Source of the DNA: Actinomycetes bacterium
GTDB taxonomy: Bacteria > Actinomycetota > Acidimicrobiia > Acidimicrobiales > Microtrichaceae
Assembly: GCA_023427825.1 (NCBI GenBank)
Contig: JAEZAI010000138.1
Location: forward strand, 1-5,997
DNA length: 5,997 nt
Direction of reading: 5' to 3'
Position 1 is the stretch's first letter, and each line of letters starts with the position of its first letter. A model generated the notes under the pieces. The model did not search any database. It was not told where the DNA came from and saw nothing but the letters and a program-made list of their open reading frames with translations. Below are positions 1 to 5,374 of this stretch, one piece after another. The position numbers and the translations under genes are program-made.

Positions 1-832
1 TCGGCCGATCCCAGTCGTAGTACCAGGCCAGCTCCTGGCCGAGCTTGTGGAGCCGGCCGTCGACGATGATCCCGTTCTCGGTGAAGCCGGTGCCCTCGGT
101 CCACTTGCCGCCGATCTGGATGCCGACGACCTCGCCGGTCGTCGCAGTGCCCGCGCCGCCGCCCCAGTTCCAGCGAGTGGAGTAGGGCCACCGGCCCCGG
201 CCGACGTCGAGCACGCCCCACGCCGGCTGGTCCCCGCTGCCGATCTCGATGCGCTCCTCGCCGAGCACGAGCTCGCCGCGGGCGGGGCGGGCCTGGTGCT
301 TGGACGTGAACTGGAACGTGCGGTCGCTCCACGGGATCACGACGTTGAGCGACTCGTGACCTGCGGGCAGCTCGACGAGCACGTCCAACCGTCCGGGCGT
401 GCCGTCGGACTCGGTCCACGCAGCCGACAGGCGGGTGCCCTGCTCGTCGTCGGTGAGGTCGAGCACCTGGTTGCGGGCGACCGCACGCAGCGGCGCCGTG
501 CCAGGCCGATCGGGCAGCCGGAAGCCACCGCCCCCGGGGATGCTCCGGTTCCGGCCACCGGAACGCCCGGTCCGGAGGTCGACCCACCACACATCCGCGA
601 TGCCGAGGTAGTCCACGTCCGCGTACGTGACCGACATCGCGTGCGTGGGGGTGAGCACGGCCCAGTAGTCCCAGCGCTTCTTGCGACCCCACGTCCCGGC
701 CAGGTTGCAGTCGTGGAGCGGGGCCCGCGACCAGCCCCGAGCCGACGGGTTCAGCACCCGGCCCCCGGGCAGGCACAGCTCGACCGGTTCGGTGACCTCG
801 CGTTCGTGCGTCAGCGTGACCCCGTCGTCCAT
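1..832 (-). CDS. DUF2804 family protein, C-terminus cut by window edge
   Basis: The minus strand is open from an ATG at 832 to base 2, giving 277 residues with no stop, so the C-terminus lies outside the window. I recognise the DUF2804 family by its N-terminal signature. A TEPVELC stretch (about residues 14-20) is followed by LNPSARGWSR (27-36), PLHDCNL (38-44) and WGRKKRWDYW (48-57). Further conserved aromatic patches are ADVWWVDL (79-86), WGVLDVGRGRWPY (205-217) and TRWNWGGG (219-226). As I recall, family members are roughly 320-340 residues, so perhaps 50 are missing. There is no signal peptide or membrane helix, so it is probably cytoplasmic. No reaction is established for the family and I assign none. 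The start has no convincing Shine-Dalgarno, but I found no closer in-frame start upstream and the family signature begins a few residues downstream. It is divergent from the marR-MFS pair, with no visible functional link. Confidence 0.85.
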   Translation of the reverse strand, partial: MDDGVTLTHEREVTEPVELCLPGGRVLNPSARGWSRAPLHDCNLAGTWGRKKRWDYWAVLTPTHAMSVTYADVDYLGIADVWWVDLRTGRSGGRNRSIPGGGGFRLPDRPGTAPLRAVARNQVLDLTDDEQGTRLSAAWTESDGTPGRLDVLVELPAGHESLNVVIPWSDRTFQFTSKHQARPARGELVLGEERIEIGSGDQPAWGVLDVGRGRWPYSTRWNWGGGAGTATTGEVVGIQIGGKWTEGTGFTENGIIVDGRLHKLGQELAWYYDWDRP

Positions 833-848
833 GCGGCCGAGTCTGCCG

Positions 849-893
849 GATCCGGCGGCCGGTGGTCCTGACCAGCGGTCACCGGGCCGGATC
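849..893. repeat. Long imperfect inverted repeat (stem-loop) upstream of the DUF2804 gene
   Basis: GATCCGGC (849-856) pairs exactly with GCCGGATC (886-893), and CCGGTG (859-864) pairs with CACCGG (880-885). This leaves a 2-base GG bulge (857-858) and a 15-base loop (865-879), for 14 base pairs in all. It lies 17 to 61 bases upstream of the DUF2804 start. It would fall in that gene's 5' leader if its promoter is in the AT-rich patch near 950, and it could equally be a protein-binding site. It has no T-tract and does not lie behind a gene, so I do not call it a terminator. Confidence 0.5.
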
Positions 894-951
894 GTCCTGT
901 CGGGTCCGCCTGCCGGGGAGCCGTCGCGCAGCTGAGAGCGCACCAAACCAC

Positions 952-982
952 TTCGCATAGCTAATTAGCGATGCTATACAAT
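952..982 (+). promoter_or_regulatory. Candidate promoter of marR-MFS unit
   Basis: The only notably AT-rich patch in the window lies here. TACAAT (977-982) fits the TANNNT -10 consensus. TTCGCA (952-957) is a weak -35 (4 of 6 to TTGACA) with a 19-base spacer. Transcription would begin about 6-7 bases after the -10 element, at the ATG at 989, implying a leaderless mRNA. This is read from sequence patterns only. Confidence 0.55.
955..974. promoter_or_regulatory. Probable MarR operator (20-bp palindrome)
   Basis: GCATAGCTAATTAGCGATGC is a palindrome apart from one mismatched pair (A959/G970), with a perfect 10-bp core GCTAATTAGC at 960-969. The size and AT-rich centre fit a site for a MarR-type winged-helix dimer. 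It fills the spacer between the proposed -35 and -10 of the marR promoter, so binding there should block RNA polymerase. This predicts autorepression of marR and the exporter, and possibly an effect on the divergent DUF2804 gene. Confidence 0.65.
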
Positions 983-988
983 GTCGTC

Positions 989-1444
989 ATGCCCGAGTCC
1001 CGCACCGCCATCGCCGCCGAGGAGGCCACGAACCAGCTGGTCGCGGAGGCGCTGCTGGTCTCCACCGTGCGCCTGGCGCGACGCCTGCGGCAGCTGTCGG
1101 ACGCCCGGCTCACCCCCAGCCAGCACTCGGTCATGACCTCCATCCACCGCCACGGGCCGATCACGCTGGGCGCTCTGGCCGACGTGGAGCGGGTGGCCCC
1201 GCCCACGATCAGCCGGGTGGTGGCGAAGCTCGAGGCCGACGGGCTGGTCGAGCGGCGTGCCGACCCCGACGACGGCCGCATCGTGCGGGTGGTCGCCACC
1301 GCGCGCGGCGCCGAACTGCTCGAGGTGGCGCGCTCGCGCAAGGTCGCGTGGCTCGACGAGCACCTGTCGCAGCTGTCGGCCGAGGACCGTCGGGCCGTCG
1401 CCGGTGCGATCGGCGCCCTGCAGCGTCTGGTGGAGCTGCCGTGA
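989..1444 (+). CDS. MarR-family transcriptional regulator
   Basis: This is a 151-residue cytoplasmic DNA-binding regulator, of normal MarR length. It has an N-terminal dimerisation helix (about 10-35) and then a winged helix-turn-helix. LTPSQHSVMTSIHRHGPITLGALA carries the first helices, VAPPTISRVVAKLEADGLV the recognition helix, and RRADPDDGRIVRVVAT the wing with the characteristic DxRxxxV-like DDGRIVRV motif. A C-terminal dimerisation helix follows. Start choice: an in-frame TAA at 962-964 leaves ATG at 971 or 989. The 971 codon lies inside the palindrome and before the -10 box, so 989, six bases after TACAAT, is preferred as a leaderless start. The stop TGA overlaps the GTG of the MFS gene by 4 bp, indicating one transcript. 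It is most likely an autorepressor that also controls the exporter; the inducer is unknown. Confidence 0.92.
   Translation: MPESRTAIAAEEATNQLVAEALLVSTVRLARRLRQLSDARLTPSQHSVMTSIHRHGPITLGALADVERVAPPTISRVVAKLEADGLVERRADPDDGRIVRVVATARGAELLEVARSRKVAWLDEHLSQLSAEDRRAVAGAIGALQRLVELP
1429..1435 (+). promoter_or_regulatory. Ribosome binding site of the MFS gene
   Basis: GGTGGAG inside the last codons of marR lies 5 bases before the GTG at 1441. It supports that start over any upstream in-frame codon, and over the ATG at 1348 in particular, which lies deep within marR. Confidence 0.55.
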
Positions 1445-2706
1445 CCGAGCACCTCCGTCACTTCGGCAAGGAGACGTTCGCCTCGCTGCGCGTCCGGAAC
1501 TTCCGGTTGTTCTTCGTGGGCCAGGGCATCTCGCAGGTCGGCAACTGGATGACGATGGTCGCCCAGTCGCTCCTGGTCCTGTCGCTCACCGACTCGGGTG
1601 TGGCGCTCGGGCTGCTCGCGGCGGCGCAGTTCGGCCCGGTCCTGGTGCTGGGTCCCTGGGCGGGCCTGGTGGCCGCCCGGTCGGACAAGCGGCGCCTCCT
1701 GATGATCGTGCAGGCGCTGGCGATGCTGCAGTCGTTCCTGCTCGCCGCCGTCGCGTTCGCGGACGCGCCGGTGTGGACGATCTACGCGGTCGCGCTCTTC
1801 GGCGGCTTCACGGTGGCGTTCGACAACCCGGCACGCCGGGCGTTCGTGGTCGAGATGGTCCCCGAGCGCGACGTGCCCAACGCGGTCAGTCTGAACAGCG
1901 CGGTGATGACGTCCTCCCGCGTCATCGGTCCGGCGCTCGCCGGCCTGCTGATCACCACCACCGGGTACGGCTGGGCCTTCCTGCTGGACGGCGTCTCCTA
2001 CATCGCGGTCATCGCATCGTTCTCGCTCATGCGCACGGGCGAGCTGCGACCGAGTCCGGTCGCCGCCCGGACCAAGGGTCAGATCCGCGACGGCTTCCGC
2101 TACGTCCGCCGCATGCCGGAGCTCTTCGTCCCGCTGGTGATGATGGGCGTGGTCGGCACGCTGGCGTTCAACTTCAACACGGTCATGCCGCTGTTCGTGA
2201 CGCGCGACCTGGACGGCACCGACGCGGTGTTCACGGTCCTGTTCTCGGTGGTGAGCGTGGGTTCGGTGATCGGCGCCCTGGTGGCGGCGCGCCGGACCGA
2301 CGTGAGCGTGTGGGGTGTGGGCTCGGCATCGATCGCCTTCGGTGCCTCGCTGGCGGTGCTGGCGGTCGTCCCGAACCTGGGCGTGGCCCTGCCCGTCGGC
2401 CTGGTCCTCGGCATGTGCTCGATCACGTTCCTGACGATGTCGACCGCCATCGTCCAGCTGCGGTCGGCGCCCGACATGCGCGGACGCGTGCTCGCCCTGC
2501 AGGCGATGCTCTTCCTGGGCAGCACCCCGATCGGCGGGCCGATCGTCGGCTGGGTGGCTCAGGAGTTCGGGGCCCGGTGGTCGCTCGTGGTCGGTGCCGT
2601 CGCCTGTGCGGCGGCGGGTGCGTGGGGAATGTCCGTGGTCGGACGCGACGACCGGGGAGCGGCCATGGACGCCGCGATCGACGAGACGCTCAGCCCGACG
2701 AGCTGA
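1441..2706 (+). CDS. MFS transporter, probable multidrug/small-molecule exporter
   Basis: This is a 421-residue integral membrane protein of the major facilitator superfamily, of normal 12-helix length. It best resembles the MFS_3/DHA3-like branch that includes EntS-type exporters. The first helix region follows FASLRVRNFRLFFVGQGIS (13-31), which is typical of that branch. A motif-A-like loop, GPWAGLVAARSDKRR (71-85), links helices 2 and 3. FDNPARRAFVVEMVP (127-141) and SSRVIGPALAG (158-168) are strong family signatures. A central cytoplasmic loop near 210-235 separates the two six-helix halves, and the last helix ends near 400 before a short acidic tail. It presumably uses the proton gradient to export a small molecule across the cytoplasmic membrane. 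Its GTG start overlaps the marR stop, so it is translationally coupled and probably repressed by that regulator. The substrate cannot be inferred. Confidence 0.93.
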   Translation: MTEHLRHFGKETFASLRVRNFRLFFVGQGISQVGNWMTMVAQSLLVLSLTDSGVALGLLAAAQFGPVLVLGPWAGLVAARSDKRRLLMIVQALAMLQSFLLAAVAFADAPVWTIYAVALFGGFTVAFDNPARRAFVVEMVPERDVPNAVSLNSAVMTSSRVIGPALAGLLITTTGYGWAFLLDGVSYIAVIASFSLMRTGELRPSPVAARTKGQIRDGFRYVRRMPELFVPLVMMGVVGTLAFNFNTVMPLFVTRDLDGTDAVFTVLFSVVSVGSVIGALVAARRTDVSVWGVGSASIAFGASLAVLAVVPNLGVALPVGLVLGMCSITFLTMSTAIVQLRSAPDMRGRVLALQAMLFLGSTPIGGPIVGWVAQEFGARWSLVVGAVACAAAGAWGMSVVGRDDRGAAMDAAIDETLSPTS

Positions 2707-3328
2707 GCTCGGGCACCGCGGCGGCCTTGCGGTCCGCCTCGCACGCCGTGCGGACGTGGCAGCCCTTGAGGTGGTCGTTCACCAGCCCGACGGACTGCAT
2801 GGCGGCGTACGCGGTGGTCGGCCCGACGAAGCGGAAGCCCAGGCGCTTGAGCTCCTTGGAGAGCGCGACCGACTCGTCCGTCCGGGCCGGGATCTGGTGG
2901 AGGTCCGTGGGGACCGGCCGGCCCCGCCGCTTGGGCTCGAACGACCACACCAGCGCGGCGAGCGAACCGTGCCGCTCCTGCGTGTTGAGCACCGCGGACG
3001 CGTTGTCGATGGCCGCGGTGATCTTGCCCCGATGCCGCACGATGCCGGCATCGGCCAGCAGCCGCGCCACGTCCGCCTCGGTGTAGCCGGCGACGATCTG
3101 CGGGTCGAAGCCGTCGAACCCGGCGCGGAAGTTGTCCCGCTTGCGGAGGATGGTCAGCCACGAGAGGCCGGACTGGAACCCCTCCAGGCAGAACTTCTCG
3201 TACAGGCGGATGTCGTCGGTGACCGGCCGCCCCCATTCGTCGTCGTGGTAGGCCGCGTAGTCGGCCGTGGACGATCCCCAACCGCAACGACGCCTGCCGT
3301 CGTCGCCCTTGACGAGTCCCAACTCCAT
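2690..3328 (-). CDS. tag: DNA-3-methyladenine glycosylase I
   Basis: This base-excision repair enzyme removes 3-methyladenine from alkylated DNA, leaving an abasic site. The 212-residue protein aligns along its whole length with E. coli Tag (187 aa). Counted from ATG 3328, all four zinc ligands are present: C15 (RRCGW), H28 (AYHDDEWG), H186 and C190 (VNDHLKGC). So is the catalytic-pocket glutamate E49 in LEGFQSGLSW, with W57. RHRGKI and GFRFVGPTTAYAAMQSVGLVNDH are further signatures. A short extra tail follows the zinc site. ATG 3328 is chosen because GGGAG lies 5 bases before it and it places the first zinc cysteine about 14 residues in, as in relatives. GTG 3343 is possible and would add five residues. 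The 3' end overlaps the convergent MFS gene by 17 bp. It may share a transcript with the upstream ybjQ-like gene, although hairpins separate them. Confidence 0.96.
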   Translation of the reverse strand: MELGLVKGDDGRRRCGWGSSTADYAAYHDDEWGRPVTDDIRLYEKFCLEGFQSGLSWLTILRKRDNFRAGFDGFDPQIVAGYTEADVARLLADAGIVRHRGKITAAIDNASAVLNTQERHGSLAALVWSFEPKRRGRPVPTDLHQIPARTDESVALSKELKRLGFRFVGPTTAYAAMQSVGLVNDHLKGCHVRTACEADRKAAAVPELSSSG

Positions 3329-3333
3329 CGGTG

Positions 3334-3338
3334 CTCCC
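3334..3338 (-). promoter_or_regulatory. Ribosome binding site of tag
   Basis: On the minus strand GGGAG lies 5 bases before ATG 3328. A second GGGAG lies 6 bases before the alternative GTG at 3343, so the site favours but does not prove the ATG. Confidence 0.5.
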
Positions 3339-3363
3339 AACACGTTCCGCTCCCTGCTCGAGG

Positions 3364-3383
3364 GCCACGCCGGATGGCGTGGC
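3364..3383 (-). terminator. Perfect GC hairpin between ybjQ-like gene and tag
   Basis: GCCACGCC (3364-3371) and GGCGTGGC (3376-3383) form an 8-bp perfect stem with a 4-base loop. It lies about 110 bases beyond the ybjQ-like stop and 35 bases before the tag ATG. There is no T-tract on either strand, as is common for GC-rich actinomycete terminators. It may be a terminator or attenuating structure, or a tag leader element; the direction is inferred from the flanking genes. Confidence 0.35.
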
Positions 3384-3398
3384 GCAGACCGGGGGAAG

Positions 3399-3421
3399 CG
3401 GTGTCGCTGCAGGCGACGCCG
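3399..3421 (-). terminator. Second hairpin in the ybjQ-tag spacer
   Basis: CGGTGTCGC (3399-3407) and GCGACGCCG (3413-3421) form a 9-bp stem around the loop TGCAG. One pair is imperfect: G-U if read on the plus strand, A-C on the minus strand. It follows the ybjQ-like stop by about 75 bases. It has no T-tract, so the terminator role is tentative. Confidence 0.3.
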
Positions 3422-3464
3422 GCACCGTAGCCAGGCGCTGTGACAGTCCGGACCGCGTCGGCCC

Positions 3465-3505
3465 GGCGGTCAGTGCTGTCCAGTCGCCGCAGGCGGTCAG
3501 TGCTG
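3465..3505. repeat. Short direct repeat spanning the ybjQ-like stop codon
   Basis: GGCGGTCAGTGCTG occurs at 3465-3478 and again at 3492-3505. The second copy contains the last codons and TGA of the ybjQ-like gene, and the first lies just downstream of it, offset by 27 bp. It looks like a small local duplication of the gene end. Confidence 0.6.
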
Positions 3506-4030
3506 CGGTGCCGACGGCGGCCCGGTGGGCGGGCCCGAGGGCGGAGCGGTCGGGGATCCCGACGGCGTGTCGACAGGACCGGGGCTCGGGGCGACCGGCA
3601 CGCCGGCCGGCAGCGGTCCCTGGTTCCACTCGCTCACGCGGGTGCTGTAGCCGCGCTGCTGCGGCATCGCACCGGTGGCCATCACGAAGTCGAACTGCTG
3701 GCGGGCGTAGTCCGTGACCGGCTCGACGGTGACGCCCGTGCCGTACGCGCAGATCTCGCTCCACTGGCCGATCGCTCCCGAGTCGAAGCGCATCCCGATG
3801 ATCGCGGTGCTGCCCAGCTGCCGGGCCTCCTCGACCATCCGGGCCATCGCCTCGCTGCGGCTCTGCGCCAGCAGCTTGGTGAACTCGGGGATCTCACCGC
3901 CGCCGATCGAGCGGAAGCCCGCGATGCAGCCGGCGCCGATGTTCCGGGCCCGCACGGTGAGGCCGAAGATCTCGCCCTGGACGGAGGTGATGTCGTAACC
4001 GGGCAGGTCGAAGCCAGTGGTGATCAACAT
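3497..4030 (-). CDS. YbjQ/UPF0145 (DUF74) family protein with proline-rich tail
   Basis: This is a 177-residue protein of a widespread family without an agreed function. The core (about 1-105) opens with MLITTGFDLPGYDI and continues through a hydrophobic GEIFGLTVRARNIGAGC segment. An acidic/helical region, SRSEAMARMVEEARQLGSTAIIGMRFD (57-83), and the closing EICAYGTGVTVEPV (92-105) complete it, all typical of YbjQ. Stand-alone YbjQ proteins are about 105-110 residues. This one carries about 70 more: a linker (YARQQFDFVMATGAMPQQRGYSTRVSEWNQG, roughly 108-138) and then a Pro/Ser/Gly-rich, probably disordered end. There is no signal peptide or clear membrane helix. ATG 4030 begins exactly at the family's conserved N-terminus. 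No Shine-Dalgarno precedes it, but a TANNNT box sits 7 bases upstream, suggesting leaderless expression. It lies upstream of tag on the same strand and is divergent from the P450 gene. Confidence 0.9.
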   Translation of the reverse strand: MLITTGFDLPGYDITSVQGEIFGLTVRARNIGAGCIAGFRSIGGGEIPEFTKLLAQSRSEAMARMVEEARQLGSTAIIGMRFDSGAIGQWSEICAYGTGVTVEPVTDYARQQFDFVMATGAMPQQRGYSTRVSEWNQGPLPAGVPVAPSPGPVDTPSGSPTAPPSGPPTGPPSAPQH

Positions 4031-4037
4031 GTCGCCG

Positions 4038-4043
4038 ACGCTA
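4038..4043 (-). promoter_or_regulatory. Candidate -10 box of the ybjQ-like gene
   Basis: On the minus strand TAGCGT fits TANNNT and lies 7 bases before ATG 4030, placing the transcript start at or next to the start codon. No recognisable -35 exists at the expected distance; the tandem repeat at 4061-4100 occupies that position. Confidence 0.4.
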
Positions 4044-4060
4044 CGCGCCGGCCGGTGCGC

Positions 4061-4100
4061 CCCTGCGCCCGGCGGTCCGCCCCTGCGCCCGGCGGTTCGC
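4061..4100. repeat. Two tandem 20-bp repeats in divergent intergenic region
   Basis: CCCTGCGCCCGGCGGTCCGC (4061-4080) is followed directly by a copy with one C-to-T change (4081-4100). The shared CGC at 4058-4060 extends the similarity a little. A degraded third copy may follow at 4107-4122 (13 of 16 bases match 4085-4100). The repeats lie in the 150-bp gap (4031-4180) between the ybjQ-like and P450 starts, just upstream of the proposed -10 of the former. The rest of the gap holds a small inverted repeat, CACGG (4120-4124) and CCGTG (4133-4137). A regulatory role is possible, but simple slippage duplication is equally likely. Confidence 0.6.
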
Positions 4101-4180
4101 GCGGTCGCGTCCGTCGGTTCACGGGATCGTAACCGTGGAGCCCTTCCGCGCGGTCGGGGCGCTGGCGATGATCGTCGCCG

Positions 4181-5374
4181 ATGTCTCCCGTGTCCTCGTC
4201 CGACGTGCTCGACCCGCTGTCCCCGGAGTTCGTCGCCGACCCCCACCCGCTCTTCGATGCCCTCAGGGAAGAGCGCCCGGTCGTGCGGGACCGCATCGGC
4301 TGGTCGACGATCGACTACGCCACGAGCGAGGCCGCCTTCCACGACCACGCGCTCGTGCCGGGCGTCGACCACCTGCTCGTCGACCGGGGCATCGAGCCGC
4401 TGTGGGCGGTGCCGGACCACTCGCTCACGGACGCCGAGGGGGAGGTGCACAAGCGGCTCCGGCGGGCGGTGAGCCCCTGGTTCAGCGTGCGACGCATCGG
4501 CCTGCTGCGGGATCGGACCCGCCAGCTCGTCGACGGGCTGGTGGCCGAGGCCCCCGACGCAGCCGCCGGCGGCGACTTCGACGTGATGGCCGGCCTCGCC
4601 GACGTGGTGCCGGCGCGGCTGTTCTGCTGGATGGTCGGCGCCTCGGAGGAGGACGCGGACGAGCTCATCCGCATGTCCAAGGTGCTGCTGTCGGTCTTCA
4701 CCGCCACCGACGAGATGGTCGAGCCGGTCCGGGCGGTCAAGGCCGAGGTCGCCGAGTTCGCCGAGGAGCTGCTCGCGCTGCGCCGGGTCCGGCCCGCCGA
4801 CGACCTGGCCACCGCGCTGCTGGAGGCCGAGCGCGCCGGCGGGATCGAGCACGGCGACGCGTTCTACCTGCTCGAGGAGCTGCTCAGCGCGTCGGTGGAC
4901 AACACCGCCAACACGACGGCGCTCGCGCTGCTGACGCTCGCCGAGCACCCCGACGCCTGGACCGCGGTCCACGACGACCCGTCGCTGCTCGGCGCCGCGG
5001 TCGAGGAGTGCGGGCGGTACCAGCCGGCGATCCGCCACACGATCAAGGCGGCCGTCGAGCCGACGGTCGTGGGCGACGTGCCCGTGGCGGCGGGCGAGTT
5101 CGTGACCATCCGCATCGCGGCGGCCCACCGCGACCCCGCCGTCTACGAACACCCCCACACCTTCGACCTGCACCGCGAGTCGCCAGCGTCGCAGCTCGCG
5201 TTCGGCGCCGGTCGCCACTACTGCCTGGGTGCGGCGTTGGGTCGGATGGAGGTGACCGAGATGGTGGGCGCCCTCGTCGCCCGGTGGCCGGTGGCCGAGG
5301 TGCGCGACGGTGTCGACATGGACCTCAACGTGTCGGGCATCGTCCGGTCGCTCCCACTGGGACCGCGCCGATGA
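4181..5374 (+). CDS. Cytochrome P450
   Basis: This 397-residue heme-thiolate monooxygenase is of normal bacterial length and has no membrane anchor, so it is soluble and cytoplasmic. The heme loop is FGAGRHYCLG (341-350) with C348 as the iron ligand. The ExxR motif is E276-C-G-R279, and H90xxxR94 in the C helix (HKRLRR) contacts heme propionates. The HRDP...FDLHR region (317-332) supplies the usual third Arg. The I helix reads ASVDNT (237-242): Asp240 is kept but the usual Thr is Asn241, which may alter oxygen activation. An in-frame TGA at 4169-4171 makes ATG 4181 the first possible ATG. No Shine-Dalgarno is seen; GATGAT at 4167-4172 is a weak -10, so it may be leaderless. It overlaps the next gene by ATGA. 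It needs an electron donor such as ferredoxin/reductase, and none is encoded here. Substrate and CYP family are not assignable by eye. Confidence 0.96.
   Translation: MSPVSSSDVLDPLSPEFVADPHPLFDALREERPVVRDRIGWSTIDYATSEAAFHDHALVPGVDHLLVDRGIEPLWAVPDHSLTDAEGEVHKRLRRAVSPWFSVRRIGLLRDRTRQLVDGLVAEAPDAAAGGDFDVMAGLADVVPARLFCWMVGASEEDADELIRMSKVLLSVFTATDEMVEPVRAVKAEVAEFAEELLALRRVRPADDLATALLEAERAGGIEHGDAFYLLEELLSASVDNTANTTALALLTLAEHPDAWTAVHDDPSLLGAAVEECGRYQPAIRHTIKAAVEPTVVGDVPVAAGEFVTIRIAAAHRDPAVYEHPHTFDLHRESPASQLAFGAGRHYCLGAALGRMEVTEMVGALVARWPVAEVRDGVDMDLNVSGIVRSLPLGPRR

Noticed and set aside
47..871. A 274-codon plus-strand frame opposite the DUF2804 gene
   Set aside because: The minus strand encodes clear DUF2804 signatures, and this frame shows only biased composition.
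971..988. ATG 971 as the marR start
   Set aside because: It overlaps the operator palindrome, precedes the -10 box and has no ribosome binding site.
1257..3086. A 609-codon plus-strand frame over marR, MFS and antisense to tag
   Set aside because: It is a shadow frame of low complexity covering three well-supported genes.
3329..3343. GTG 3343 as the tag start
   Set aside because: It also has a GGGAG before it, but ATG 3328 matches the usual family N-terminal length. It is kept only as an alternative.
3497..5218. A 573-codon open frame on the minus strand continuing the ybjQ-like frame through the P450 region
   Set aside because: The upstream part is antisense to a P450 with every hallmark motif and has the low-complexity R/G/V/H composition of GC-rich shadow frames. 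The YbjQ family start falls exactly at 4030.
4135..5370. Open frame upstream of and in frame with the RarA-like gene, suggesting a 609-residue fusion
   Set aside because: It is the alternative frame of the P450 gene, rich in Arg/Pro/Gly/Ala with no domain. The RarA-like similarity starts only after ATG 5371, which forms a normal ATGA overlap.
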